NCBI RefSeq assembly: GCF_017744555.1
Contig: NZ_JAGIBD010000002.1
Coordinates: 155,781 to 219,780 of the forward strand
Length of the DNA stretch: 64,000 bases
Direction of reading: 5' to 3'
DNA from: Cellulomonas sp.
Lineage (GTDB): Bacteria > Actinomycetota > Actinomycetes > Actinomycetales > Cellulomonadaceae
Under the pieces are notes generated by a model. The model saw nothing but the letters and a program-made list of their open reading frames with translations. It searched no databases and was not told the DNA's origin. The translations under genes and the position numbers were made by a program. Below are positions 8,029 through 16,221 of this stretch, one piece after another (the stretch's first letter is position 1; each line of letters opens with the position of its first letter).

Positions 8029-8880
8029 TCAGGCGGGCGGTGGCTCCTCGTCGGCGCGAGCGGTCAGCGCGATCGCGCCGGACACCAGCAGCAGCCCGAC
8101 GACCTCCCACCCGTGCGGCACCTGCCGCAGGGTCACGGCCCCGACGAGCGTGGCGGTCGCGGGCAGCAGCGCCAGCAGCACCGCGAACGTCGCGGGTCGC
8201 AGCCGACGCAGCACGACCTGGTCGATCGCGTAGGGGATCACCGACGAGAACACGGCGACGCCGAGCACGAGCGCCGCGAGCCGCGCGTCGGTGAGCACCC
8301 GGCCGGCGGCCCCCGCAAGGAACGGCCCGAGCAGCAGCGCACCCGCGGCCATGGCGATCGAGAGGCCGGCGACACCGCTGCTCGCCGCGGTCGCGACCCG
8401 CCGACCGAGCAGGATGTACCCCGCCCAGCACGCGGCGGCCGCACCGACGGCGACCAGGCCGACGACGGCGTCGGGCGTTCCCTCGAGCGTCACGCCCGCG
8501 AGCAGCACGACGCCGGCGGCGGCCACCGCGATCGCGACCCGGTCGCGCCAGCCCTTGCCCGTGATCGCCGCGACGGCGACGGGTCCGGTGAACTCGAGCG
8601 CGACCGCCGTGCCGAGCGGCAGGTGGTCGATCGCGACGTAGAACGACGCGTTCATCAGACCGAGGACCAGGCCGAACGCGACCGTGACGAGCAGCGCCCG
8701 CCGGCTCCACAGCGCCCGGTCGCGCCACGGGCGGCCCCACAGCACCAGCACGACGGCCGCGACGGCGAGCCGCAGCCACGCGACGGTGGCCGGCGGGAGC
8801 TCGTCGAACAGCCCGACCGCGAGCGCAGCCCCGACGTACAGCGTGACGCCCGAGACGACGAACAGCAGGGGCGCAGGCAC
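8029..8880 (-). CDS. EamA/DMT-family transporter, RhtA-like exporter
   Basis: Integral membrane protein of 283 residues with about ten hydrophobic helices arranged as two EamA repeats (roughly 5-135 and 145-275). Segments such as LPLGTAVALEFTGPVAVA and SSVIPYAIDQVVLRRL resemble the RhtA threonine/homoserine exporter group of the drug/metabolite transporter superfamily. The likely role is efflux of an amino acid or related metabolite; the substrate is inferred only. GTG at 8880 is chosen because TAGCCT stands six bases upstream as a leaderless -10 box and the first helix starts within a few residues. It is monocistronic and convergent with bpa. Confidence 0.85.
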   Translation of the reverse strand: MPAPLLFVVSGVTLYVGAALAVGLFDELPPATVAWLRLAVAAVVLVLWGRPWRDRALWSRRALLVTVAFGLVLGLMNASFYVAIDHLPLGTAVALEFTGPVAVAAITGKGWRDRVAIAVAAAGVVLLAGVTLEGTPDAVVGLVAVGAAAACWAGYILLGRRVATAASSGVAGLSIAMAAGALLLGPFLAGAAGRVLTDARLAALVLGVAVFSSVIPYAIDQVVLRRLRPATFAVLLALLPATATLVGAVTLRQVPHGWEVVGLLLVSGAIALTARADEEPPPA

Positions 8881-8886
8881 GTCGTC

Positions 8887-8892
8887 AGGCTA
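8887..8892 (-). promoter_or_regulatory. -10 box TAGCCT of a leaderless promoter
   Basis: TAGCCT on the minus strand ends six bases before the GTG at 8880. The same hexamer and a similar spacing recur before the DUF5926 gene. Confidence 0.5.
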
Positions 8893-8921
8893 GGCGACGC
8901 GCGATCCGCGGCCGGCGGGCG

Positions 8922-9779
8922 TCAGGCCAGGGCGGACCGGAGGGCGTCGACCAACGGTGTCGTCGGGCGGCCGATGAGGGTGCGGAGGTCGGCGGTGGCG
9001 TCGGCGAGGTCGCCACGGCGGGTGCCCTCGTCGAGCGCGACGACGAACCCGGCGGTGCCGGCGTCGAGCCCGGCGCCCACGAGGATCTCGCGGTACTCGT
9101 CGTCGGAGACGTTCTGCACGGTCACCGGCGTGCCGAGCACCTCGGACGCGGCGGCGGCGAGCTCGTCGAACGTCCACGCGACGTCGCCGCTCAGCTCGTA
9201 CACCCGCCCGTCGTGGTCACCGCCGCGCAGCACGGCGGCGGCACCCGCGGCGTAGTCGGTGCGCGGTGCGCTCGCGACGCGGCCCTCGCCGGCGCTGGTG
9301 ACGATCGTGCCGGTGGCGCGCGCCTGCTCGACGGACGGGACGTAGTTCTCCGTGTACCAGTTGTTGCGGAGGATGGTCCAGGCGAGGCCCGACGCGCGCA
9401 GGAGCTCCTCGGTCGCCTTGTGGTCGGGCGCCAGCACGAGCTCGGTGGTGTCGGCGTGGGGGGCGCTCGTGTAGACGACGCGGCGGACCCCGGCGGCGCG
9501 GGCGGAGTCGATGACCTGGCGGTGCTGGTCGACGCGCCGGCCGACCTCGCTGCCGGAGACGAGCAGCACGGAGTCGGCGCCGGCGAAGGCGGCCTCGAGC
9601 GCGGGCCCGTCGGCGTAGTCGGCGGCGACGGCGCGCACGCCGCGCGACGTGAGCTCCGCGAGCCGGTCGGCGTTCCGCCCGACGGCGGTGACCTGGTCGG
9701 CGGGCAGGCCGCCTGCGAGCAGGTGCTCGACGACGAGACGGCCGAGGTGGCCCGTGGCTCCGGTGACGACGACGGACAT
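8922..9779 (-). CDS. NmrA-like NAD(P)H:quinone oxidoreductase, QorB-like
   Basis: Atypical short-chain dehydrogenase of 285 residues. The Rossmann motif VVTGATGHLGR at the N-terminus, VLLVSGSEVGRR and WTILRNNWYTENY are hallmarks of the QorB (YtfG)/NmrA group, which reduces quinones with NADPH or senses the nucleotide. It should act in the cytoplasm in quinone or electrophile detoxification. ATG at 9779 has a strong GGAGGA Shine-Dalgarno sequence seven bases upstream. It diverges from an HxlR-type regulator, the same arrangement as the QorR-regulated reductase of Corynebacterium glutamicum, so redox control is likely. The electron acceptor cannot be read from sequence. Confidence 0.86.
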   Translation of the reverse strand: MSVVVTGATGHLGRLVVEHLLAGGLPADQVTAVGRNADRLAELTSRGVRAVAADYADGPALEAAFAGADSVLLVSGSEVGRRVDQHRQVIDSARAAGVRRVVYTSAPHADTTELVLAPDHKATEELLRASGLAWTILRNNWYTENYVPSVEQARATGTIVTSAGEGRVASAPRTDYAAGAAAVLRGGDHDGRVYELSGDVAWTFDELAAAASEVLGTPVTVQNVSDDEYREILVGAGLDAGTAGFVVALDEGTRRGDLADATADLRTLIGRPTTPLVDALRSALA

Positions 9780-9894
9780 GAGCGGTTCCTCCAGGGGTGC
9801 GGGTCCGGGCCTGCACGGCCCGGGCGGGCAGTGCGGTCCGGCGTGCGGTGTCGTCCGTGCCAACCGTCGTGCGGTCCGCCACCTTCCCGGCTGC

Positions 9895-9919
9895 GGGTAC
9901 CCACTTCGTCGTAAGGTAC
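9895..9919. promoter_or_regulatory. Candidate QorR/HxlR operator overlapping the regulator promoter
   Basis: A perfect palindrome GGGTACCC at 9895-9902 is followed by GGTAC at 9915-9919, so GTACC and GGTAC form an inverted pair over about 22 bases. The second half overlaps the regulator's -10 box TAAGGT (9912-9917). The position suits autorepression, and possibly control of the divergent reductase. Confidence 0.4.
9912..9917 (+). promoter_or_regulatory. -10 box TAAGGT of a leaderless promoter
   Basis: TAAGGT lies six bases before the GTG at 9924 of the HxlR gene, and no Shine-Dalgarno sequence is present. Confidence 0.5.
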
Positions 9920-9923
9920 GGAC

Positions 9924-10301
9924 GTGACGGTAAGCAACGAGGTCAGCCCGCTGCAGCGGCTCCTGACCGACGGGATCCTGCCCGCGGCGTGCCCCACGCG
10001 CATCGTCCTGGACCACGTGACGAGCCGCTGGGGCGTGCTGCTGCTCGTCGCGCTGTCCGAGCGGACGCTGCGCTGGGGCGAGCTGCGGCGGCTCGTCGAG
10101 GGCATCAGCGAGAAGATGCTCGCGCAGACGCTGCGGACGCTCGAGTCCGACGGCCTCGTGCACCGCGAGGTGACCGCGAGCATCCCGCCGCGCGTCGACT
10201 ACTCGCTCACCGAGCGCGGCACCGAGCTCGTCGCGCGGCTGCTCCCTCTCATGGAGTGGATCGCGGACAACGCCGACGACATCGTGGGCGCCCGCGCCTG
10301 A
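9924..10301 (+). CDS. HxlR-family redox regulator, QorR-like
   Basis: Cytoplasmic winged-helix repressor of 125 residues, the usual family length. The HxlR helix-turn-helix region is seen in RWGELRRLVEGISEKMLAQTL and TLESDGLVHREV, followed by the wing PRVDYSLTERG. A single cysteine at residue 23, just before the DNA-binding region, matches the position expected of the redox-sensing cysteine in QorR (Cys17 in Corynebacterium glutamicum, known knowledge). It sits divergent to a QorB-like reductase, so oxidant-triggered derepression of that gene is a reasonable inference. GTG at 9924 is set by a leaderless -10 box six bases upstream. A strong hairpin follows 19 bases after the stop. Confidence 0.87.
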   Translation: MTVSNEVSPLQRLLTDGILPAACPTRIVLDHVTSRWGVLLLVALSERTLRWGELRRLVEGISEKMLAQTLRTLESDGLVHREVTASIPPRVDYSLTERGTELVARLLPLMEWIADNADDIVGARA

Positions 10302-10320
10302 CGACGGGCACCGGCCGGAC

Positions 10321-10365
10321 ATGGTGAAGGGTTCGTCACGTCACGCGCGACGAACCCTTCACCAT
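10321..10365. terminator. Bidirectional hairpin terminator, 17-base-pair perfect stem
   Basis: Arms 10321-10337 and 10349-10365 are perfect inverted repeats with an 11-base loop. They lie between the regulator stop (10301) and the permease stop (10383), which converge. There is no T-run, as is common in GC-rich actinobacteria. Confidence 0.75.
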
Positions 10366-10382
10366 GAGGCCGGGCCGGGCCG

Positions 10383-11324
10383 TCAGCCCTTGACGGACCC
10401 CGCGAGCAGACCGCGGACGAAGAACCGCTGCAGCGCGAGGAACACCACGAGCGGCACCGCGAGCGCGATGAACGCCCCCGCCGACAGCAGCTGCCACGCC
10501 GTCCCGCGCGTACCGGACAGCTCCGCGACGCGCACCGTCAGCGGTGCCACGTCCGGGGTGCCGCCGACGAACACGAGCGCGACGAGCAGGTCGTTCCACA
10601 CCCACAGGAACTGGAAGATCGCGAACGACGCGATCGCCGGGGTGAGCAGCGGCAGGAGCACCTGGAAGAAGATCTTCACGTGCCCGGCGCCGTCGACCCG
10701 GGCCGCCTCGACGAGCGACGCCGGGATCTCCTTCATGAAGTTGTGCAGCAGGTAGATGGCCAGCGGCAGCGCGAAGATCGAGTGCGACAGCCACACCACC
10801 CAGAACGATCCCGCGAGCCCCCACTGCACGTACTGCGAGAGCAGCGGGATGAGCGTGATCTGGATCGGGACGACCTGCAGCGCGAAGATCGCGACGAACA
10901 GGATCCCCCGGCCCTTGAAGTCGACCCACGCGAACGCGTAGGCCGCCAGGAGCGCGAGCGAGATCGGGATGACCACGGCCGGCAGCGTGATGACGATCGA
11001 GTTGACGAAGTACGTCGACAGGCTCGTCGAAGAGCCGAACAGGGCCTGCTGGTAGTTGTCGAGCGTCACCTCCCAGTTGAACGGGAGGGTCCACCAGCCG
11101 GAGGTGCGGATCTCGGACCGCGGCCGGAACGACGTCACGAACAGCCCGAACGTCGGCACGGTCCACAGGATCGCGATGATGATCGCGAGGCCCGACGCCC
11201 ACGGGGAGCTGAGCCTGCCCTTCGCGGCGAGGGCTCGCTGCTCGGTGCGGGACAGCTTGCGGGGGGCGGCGCGGACGGGGCCCTCGTCCTCGTCGATGAG
11301 GCTCGTCGGCGGGATGACGGTCAT
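10383..11324 (-). CDS. Sugar ABC transporter permease, MalG type
   Basis: Inner-membrane permease of 313 residues with a hydrophilic N-terminus of about 45 residues and six predicted helices. The EAA loop that contacts the ATPase is seen in EAARVDGAGHVKIFFQVLLP. It is the last gene of a binding protein-permease-permease operon, and its ATG overlaps the stop of the first permease (ATGA) behind GGAGGAGA, so the two subunits are translationally coupled. With its partner it forms the channel for a carbohydrate. No ATPase gene lies here; in actinomycetes a shared MsiK-type ATPase often serves such systems. The sugar is unknown, but the trio resembles alpha-glucoside (AglEFG) importers. Confidence 0.9.
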   Translation of the reverse strand: MTVIPPTSLIDEDEGPVRAAPRKLSRTEQRALAAKGRLSSPWASGLAIIIAILWTVPTFGLFVTSFRPRSEIRTSGWWTLPFNWEVTLDNYQQALFGSSTSLSTYFVNSIVITLPAVVIPISLALLAAYAFAWVDFKGRGILFVAIFALQVVPIQITLIPLLSQYVQWGLAGSFWVVWLSHSIFALPLAIYLLHNFMKEIPASLVEAARVDGAGHVKIFFQVLLPLLTPAIASFAIFQFLWVWNDLLVALVFVGGTPDVAPLTVRVAELSGTRGTAWQLLSAGAFIALAVPLVVFLALQRFFVRGLLAGSVKG

Positions 11325-12310
11325 CGGATCTCCTCCGCGAGCCTCAGCTGCCGGACGTTGTAGACGACGATCGGGATGACGAGCACGAACAGGATCACCG
11401 CGAGCGCGGCACCGATCCCGGCGTTCTGCGCGCGGAACGACTGCGTGTAGAACTCGTACGCGACGACCGACGTGTTGAAGTTGCCGCCCGTCATGGTCCG
11501 GACGATGTCGAAGACCTTGAGCGTCGCCATGGCGATGGTCGTGATGACGACGATGAGGGCCGGCCGGATGCTCGGGACGGTGATGAACCGGAACATCCCG
11601 ATGCCGTGCAGGCCGTCGAGGCGGGCGGCCTCGACGATGTCGTCGGGGATGGCCTTGATCGCCGCGGACAGCACCGTCATCGCGAACCCGGCCTGGATCC
11701 ACACCATGACCGCGATGAGGAACAGCGTGTTCCACGGCTGGTTGAGCAGGAACTGCTGCGGGGGAAGCCCGAGCCAGACGAGCAGCTGGTTGAGCAGGCC
11801 AATCTGCTGGATGTTGCCGATGTCCGGCCGGAACTCGTAGACGAACTTCCAGATGATCGACGCGCCGACGAGCGAGATGGCCATCGGCAGGAAGATCAGC
11901 GTCTTCGCGAACGACTCGAACCGGGTGCGATCGATGAGGACGGCGTAGACGAGCCCGATGAACGTCGCGGCGATCGGGACGATGACGACCCACAGCACGG
12001 TGTTGCGCAGCACCGTCTGGAACTGGTCGTCGGTGAACGCCTTGACGTAGTTGTCGAAGCCGACGAACGCCGTTCCCTTGGCGTTGTAGAACGACGTCCG
12101 GATCGTGCGGATCCCGGGGTACACGAGGCCGAACGCGACGAACAGCAGCGTCGGACCGAGGAACGCCGTGACGATGAGCCACACGGGCGCCCGCTTGATC
12201 CGGTCGATGCCGAACAGGATGACGCCCATGACCACCACGAACAGCAGGATCGCGATGATCATGAGCGTGAACTTCTGCCCCGTGGACTCGGGGTGGAGCA
12301 ACCAGTCCAT
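11321..12310 (-). CDS. Sugar ABC transporter permease, MalF type
   Basis: Inner-membrane permease of 329 residues. Two N-terminal helices (WLLHPESTGQ to VILFGI, then APVWLIVTAFLGPTLLFVAF) precede the core. The EAA loop is EAARLDGLHGIGMFRFITVP. The start is the ATG at 12310 with GAGGAAAGGG upstream. A longer reading from 12370 has no ribosome site. The gene follows the binding-protein gene after a 149-base gap holding a stem-loop and overlaps the next permease by four bases. It is expected to pair with that permease as a heterodimeric channel. Family assignment is secure; substrate specificity is not. Confidence 0.9.
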   Translation of the reverse strand: MDWLLHPESTGQKFTLMIIAILLFVVVMGVILFGIDRIKRAPVWLIVTAFLGPTLLFVAFGLVYPGIRTIRTSFYNAKGTAFVGFDNYVKAFTDDQFQTVLRNTVLWVVIVPIAATFIGLVYAVLIDRTRFESFAKTLIFLPMAISLVGASIIWKFVYEFRPDIGNIQQIGLLNQLLVWLGLPPQQFLLNQPWNTLFLIAVMVWIQAGFAMTVLSAAIKAIPDDIVEAARLDGLHGIGMFRFITVPSIRPALIVVITTIAMATLKVFDIVRTMTGGNFNTSVVAYEFYTQSFRAQNAGIGAALAVILFVLVIPIVVYNVRQLRLAEEIR

Positions 12311-12392
12311 ACCGACCCTTTCCTCGCCGTCGAGGTCAGCGTCCTCCGGAGGGCGTCCCGGAGCCAGCACCCGACGACGGTGTCGAGACGGA

Positions 12393-12428
12393 CGTGGTGG
12401 GAGCCGTCATGCGGCGGCCCCCACCACG
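12393..12428 (-). promoter_or_regulatory. Stem-loop between binding-protein and permease genes
   Basis: CGTGGTGGG (12393-12401) pairs with CCCACCACG (12420-12428) around an 18-base loop. Such hairpins downstream of binding-protein genes commonly stabilise that part of the transcript or partly terminate it, giving more binding protein than permease. That role here is an inference from position. Confidence 0.5.
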
Positions 12429-12459
12429 GTCACGTCAGTGCTCGATCAGAGCTGCCCGA

Positions 12460-13833
12460 TCAGGACGACGGCCAGCTCGCCTCGATGTTGTCGAGCGTCT
12501 GCTCGTCGGACTGGTTCTCGCCGATCCAGGCGGTCATCTGCTTCCAGAAGGAGTCGGCACCGACGGCACCGGGCATCTGGTCGGACCCGTCGAACCGGAA
12601 CGTGTAGCTGTCGTCGGTGAGCAGGTCGAACGACAGCTTGTCGAGCGGGTTCTGCAGCAGGCTCGGGTCGAGGCCGCTGTTGGCGCTGAACCAGCCCTGG
12701 CCGGTGACCTTGGCCTTCTCGTTGGCCCACTCGGGGCTCGACAGGAACGCCTGGAACGCGGCGACCTCGGGACGGTCGGAGAACGCCGTCACGAACTCGC
12801 CACCGCCGAGCAGCGGCTTGTCGTCCTCGGTCTTGCCCGGCAGGTAGAACGCGTAGACGTCGCCGTCCTCCGCGACCTTGAGGTCCGGGTCCCAGTTGGC
12901 CTGGTAGAAGTTCGCCGCACGGTGCAGGTAGCAGGTGCCGTCCGGGATGCCGTTGGCCGCCTCGTTCCACGGGGTGGTGGCGATGGTCTTGACGTCGCCG
13001 AGGCCGCCGTTGACGTACTTGTCGTTCTTGAGGATGCCGCCGACGGTCTTCAGGGCGTCGAGGATCTGCGGGTCGTTGAACGGGATCTCGTGGTTGACCC
13101 ACTGGTCGTAGACCTCGGGGCCGGCCGTGCGGAGCACGACGTCCTCGAGCCAGTCGGTGGCCGGCCAGCCGGTCGCGTCACCGGACTCGATGCCCGCGCA
13201 CCACGGCTTCGCCTCGGGGTGGTCCGCCGCGATCTTGTCCGTGAGCGTCATGAGGTCGTCCCACGTCTTGGGGATCTCGTAGCCGTTCTCCTCGAACGCG
13301 CTCGGCGAGTACCAGACGAACGACTTCACGTTGGCGCCGAGCGGCGTCGCGTACAGCGTGCCGTCGACCGAGCCGTAGTCGATCCACGACTGCGTGTAGT
13401 ACTCCTTGGCGTTGTCCTGCACGGCCTGCGGGGCCGGGACGACGACGTCCGGGTAGTCCGCGACGATCGACTTCAGGAAGCCGGGCTGCGGGATGTACGC
13501 GATGTCCGGGGCGTTGCCGGCCTGCAGGCGGACCGGTAGCTGTGCCTCGAACTCGCGCGAGCCCTCGTACTTGATGGTGGCGCCCGTGCACTGCTCGAAC
13601 GGCTTGTACGAGTCCGTCTGCTGCTTCGACTCCGGGTCGACGATCGACGTGTACACCGTGACCGTCTTGCCGGACAGGTCGCCGTACTGCTCGTAGGCCG
13701 AGCAGTCGGCGCTCGCGGAGGCGCCGGAGCCTCCGCCGTTGTCGTCGCCCCCCGAGCATGCCGTCAGGACCAGGGCGAGGCTGGCGCCCGTCGCTGCGGC
13801 TGCCGCGTACCCGCGGCGCTTGCGGCTGTTCAT
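12460..13833 (-). CDS. Sugar ABC transporter substrate-binding lipoprotein (AglE-like)
   Basis: Extracytoplasmic lipoprotein of 457 residues. A twin-arginine-free signal peptide ends in the lipobox LTAC, so the mature protein begins at the cysteine near residue 26, followed by a Gly/Ser/Asp linker. The mature part is a family 1 sugar-binding fold (KTVTVYTSIVDPESK, QAGNAPDIAYIPQPG). Three or more tryptophan/tyrosine-rich stretches (WPATDWLEDV, ANFYQANWDPDL) would stack on sugar rings. ATG at 13833 has GGAGGT upstream. It is first in the importer operon, and the 206-base region upstream has several palindromes, suggesting LacI- or GntR-type control. Overall resemblance is to alpha-glucoside binding proteins, with moderate confidence. 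Confidence 0.9.
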   Translation of the reverse strand: MNSRKRRGYAAAAATGASLALVLTACSGGDDNGGGSGASASADCSAYEQYGDLSGKTVTVYTSIVDPESKQQTDSYKPFEQCTGATIKYEGSREFEAQLPVRLQAGNAPDIAYIPQPGFLKSIVADYPDVVVPAPQAVQDNAKEYYTQSWIDYGSVDGTLYATPLGANVKSFVWYSPSAFEENGYEIPKTWDDLMTLTDKIAADHPEAKPWCAGIESGDATGWPATDWLEDVVLRTAGPEVYDQWVNHEIPFNDPQILDALKTVGGILKNDKYVNGGLGDVKTIATTPWNEAANGIPDGTCYLHRAANFYQANWDPDLKVAEDGDVYAFYLPGKTEDDKPLLGGGEFVTAFSDRPEVAAFQAFLSSPEWANEKAKVTGQGWFSANSGLDPSLLQNPLDKLSFDLLTDDSYTFRFDGSDQMPGAVGADSFWKQMTAWIGENQSDEQTLDNIEASWPSS

Positions 13834-13896
13834 GAGACCTCCACGTCGTCATGCACCGATGTGGCGCGACCTCCCCGGACGCGCCCTCCCCAGCGA

Positions 13897-14012
13897 TGCA
13901 AGTCGCCTGGCAGGCGCATTGCAACCTCAAAGACCGGACAACTCGGTCACGATCCGGTCACGTTTGCGGCAGCGCTCGACCGCACCCGCATGATCATGCG
14001 GATCTTGCGCAA
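13897..14012. promoter_or_regulatory. Palindrome-rich control region of the sugar ABC operon
   Basis: The stretch upstream of the binding-protein gene holds three symmetric elements: an imperfect 27-base inverted repeat at 13897-13923 (TGCAA..CGCCTG/CAGGCG..TTGCA), a perfect 16-base palindrome at 13986-14001 (CCGCATGATCATGCGG), and TTGCGCAA at 14005-14012. The last resembles LacI-family half-site pairs with a central CG. No regulator gene is adjacent. Promoter boxes could not be assigned with confidence. Confidence 0.55.
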
Positions 14013-14039
14013 AACCCTGAAAGGTCAGTAAGCCGCAGG

Positions 14040-14837
14040 TCAGACCAGCAAGCTCCGGAGGACGGCGACCGCGCCGTCGTCCTCGATCGTGCCGGTGACC
14101 TCGTCGGCGGAGTCCCGGACGTGCTGCGTGGCGTGGCCCATCGCCACCCCGCGCGCGGCCCACCGGAGCATCTGGACGTCGTTGCCGCCGTCCCCCACGG
14201 CCACGGTCGCGAACGGCTCGACGCCGACCGCCTGCCGGATCTCCTCGAGCGCGCTCGCCTTCGACACCCCGCCCGGGGTCAGGTCGAGCCACGCGCTCCA
14301 GCCGACCGCGTACTCGACCTCGTGCAGACCCACACGCTCGACGAGCTCGTGGAACAGGTCGGGGCTCGCACCGGGCGCGCGGATGACGACACGGGTGGCC
14401 GGGGTGGCCGCGAGCTCGTCGAACGGGACGACGTCGAGCCGGCCGGACAGCTCGCCGTCCGGGAAGTCGCCCGACACCCGGAACCCCGTGCCGAGCGCCT
14501 CGACCGCGAACAGCGCGTCCGGGAGCTCCATCGCGATCGCGCGGATCGCCGGCCCGGCGTCGAACGTCACGACCTTGTGGATCTCGTGCCCGTCGTCGAC
14601 GTCGGGGTCGAGGCGCACCGTCACGGCGCCGTTGGACGCCACGAGCCAGCCGTCCGTGAGCCCCAGCTCACGCGCGACGGGCACCGCCGAGTGCGCGCTG
14701 CGACCCGTCGCGAGGACCACGTGCCGGCCCGAGTCGCGCACCGCGAGCACCGCCTCCCGGACCTCGTCGGACACGATGCCGTCGTACGACATCAGCGTGC
14801 CGTCCACGTCCAGGGCGACGAGCTCGCAGCGACTCAT
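14040..14837 (-). CDS. HAD-superfamily phosphatase, Cof type IIB
   Basis: Cytoplasmic hydrolase of 265 residues. The four HAD motifs are present: DVDGTLMSY (catalytic aspartates, with the acid two residues later in DVD), ATGRSAHS, the lysine in [10 protein letters not shown], and [11 protein letters not shown] Cof-type (C2B) cap lies between the second and third motifs. These enzymes dephosphorylate small phosphometabolites such as sugar phosphates or flavin mononucleotide; the substrate is unpredicted. Its ATG at 14837 overlaps the serS stop by four bases, so it is translated with serS. This serS-HAD pairing is familiar from actinobacterial genomes, but a functional link to serine charging is not established. 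Confidence 0.9.
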   Translation of the reverse strand: MSRCELVALDVDGTLMSYDGIVSDEVREAVLAVRDSGRHVVLATGRSAHSAVPVARELGLTDGWLVASNGAVTVRLDPDVDDGHEIHKVVTFDAGPAIRAIAMELPDALFAVEALGTGFRVSGDFPDGELSGRLDVVPFDELAATPATRVVIRAPGASPDLFHELVERVGLHEVEYAVGWSAWLDLTPGGVSKASALEEIRQAVGVEPFATVAVGDGGNDVQMLRWAARGVAMGHATQHVRDSADEVTGTIEDDGAVAVLRSLLV

Positions 14838-16111
14838 GGCTCCAGCACCTCCAGGCCACCCAGGTACGGCCTCAGACCCTCCGGCACCCGCACGGACCCG
14901 TCGGCCTGCTGGTGGTTCTCCAGGATGGCCACGATCCACCGGGTCGTCGCGAGCGTCCCGTTGAGCGTCGCGACCGTGCGGACCTGGCCGTCGGCCGTGC
15001 GCTCCCGCACGCCCAGGCGGCGGGCCTGGAACGTGGTGCAGTTCGACGTCGACGAGAGCTCGAGCCAGCGTTCCTGGCTCGGCAGCCACGCCTCGCAGTC
15101 GAACTTGCGGGCCGCGCTCGACCCCAGGTCGCCGGCGGCGGTGTCGATGACGCGGAAGGGCAGCTCGACGAGCGCGAGCATCTCCTTCTCCCAGCCGAGG
15201 ATGCGCCGGTGCTCGTCGGCCGCGTCCTCGACCGTCGTGTAGCTGAACGCCTCGACCTTGTGGAACTGGTGCACCCGGATGATCCCGCGGGTGTCCTTGC
15301 CGTACGAGCCGGCCTCCCGGCGGTAGCACGCGCTCCACCCGGCGTAGCGCTTCGGGCCCGACGACAGGTCGAGGATCTCGCCGGAGTGGTAGCCCGCGAG
15401 GGCGACCTCCGACGTGCCGACGAGGTACAGGTCGTCGGCCGGCAGGTGGTAGACCTCGTCCGCGTGCGCGCCGAGGTAGCCGGTGCCCGCCATGACCTCG
15501 GGCTTGACGAGCGTCGGCGTGATGACCGGCGTGAACCCGACCGCGAGCGCCTTGTCGACCGCCGCGTTGAGCAGCGCGAGCTCGAGCCGCGCGCCGATGC
15601 CCGTGAGGTAGTAGAACCGCGCCCCCGACACCTTCGCGCCCCGCTCGGTGTCGATGGCGCGCAAGCGCTCCCCGAGCTCCAGGTGGTCGCGGACCGCGAA
15701 GTCCGCACCGTACTCGGCGGCGAAGTCGCGCGGCGTGCCGACGTGCTCGAGCACGACGTAGTCGTCCTCGCCGCCTTCGGGGACGCCGTCCTCGACCACG
15801 TTGCCGATCCGCCGGGACAGCTCCGTGGCCTTCTGCTCGGCCGCGTCCGCGTCGGCCTGCAGCGCCTTGACCTGCTCGGCGAGGCGCTTGCCGTGCGCGA
15901 GCAGGTGCTGCTTCTCCTCGCCCTGCGCGGCCGCGACCTTCTTGCCGTGGGCCTTCTGCTCGGCGCGCAGCATCTCGAACTCGGTGAGCGCGGAGCGGCG
16001 GCGGGCGTCGGCGTCGAGCACCTCGTCGACCAGGTGGGGGGAGTCGCCGCGCGCCACCTGGCTCGCCCGGACACGGTCGGGGTCCTCCCGCAGGAGCCGC
16101 AGATCGATCAC
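14834..16111 (-). CDS. serS: Seryl-tRNA synthetase
   Basis: Class II aminoacyl-tRNA synthetase of 425 residues, the usual length. The N-terminal region begins [18 protein letters not shown] and continues as the tRNA-binding antiparallel coiled coil (about 30-105). Motif 2 is seen in [20 protein letters not shown] and motif 3 near the end in [20 protein letters not shown]. It charges tRNA-Ser, and tRNA-Sec if present, in the cytoplasm. GTG at 16111 is preceded by TAGGCT six bases upstream, giving a leaderless transcript. It is the first gene of a two-gene unit with the HAD phosphatase. Identification is secure. Confidence 0.98.
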   Translation of the reverse strand: MIDLRLLREDPDRVRASQVARGDSPHLVDEVLDADARRRSALTEFEMLRAEQKAHGKKVAAAQGEEKQHLLAHGKRLAEQVKALQADADAAEQKATELSRRIGNVVEDGVPEGGEDDYVVLEHVGTPRDFAAEYGADFAVRDHLELGERLRAIDTERGAKVSGARFYYLTGIGARLELALLNAAVDKALAVGFTPVITPTLVKPEVMAGTGYLGAHADEVYHLPADDLYLVGTSEVALAGYHSGEILDLSSGPKRYAGWSACYRREAGSYGKDTRGIIRVHQFHKVEAFSYTTVEDAADEHRRILGWEKEMLALVELPFRVIDTAAGDLGSSAARKFDCEAWLPSQERWLELSSTSNCTTFQARRLGVRERTADGQVRTVATLNGTLATTRWIVAILENHQQADGSVRVPEGLRPYLGGLEVLEP

Positions 16112-16117
16112 GCGCCG

Positions 16118-16123
16118 AGCCTA
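16118..16123 (-). promoter_or_regulatory. -10 box TAGGCT of the leaderless serS promoter
   Basis: TAGGCT on the minus strand sits six bases before the GTG at 16111. The identical hexamer precedes three other genes in the window at the same spacing or one base more. Confidence 0.6.
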
Positions 16124-16208
16124 CCGACCCGCACCGACCGACCCCTGCCGCATTCCGTCGTACCGGCGCGTACCGGCAGGTGGACGGCGGTCGTCGGCAG
16201 GTGGGCCG

Positions 16209-16214
16209 TAGATT
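16209..16214 (+). promoter_or_regulatory. -10 box TAGATT of a leaderless promoter
   Basis: TAGATT lies seven bases before the ATG at 16222 of the lipid-kinase gene, and no Shine-Dalgarno sequence is visible. Confidence 0.5.
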
Positions 16215-16221
16215 GCCTGGC

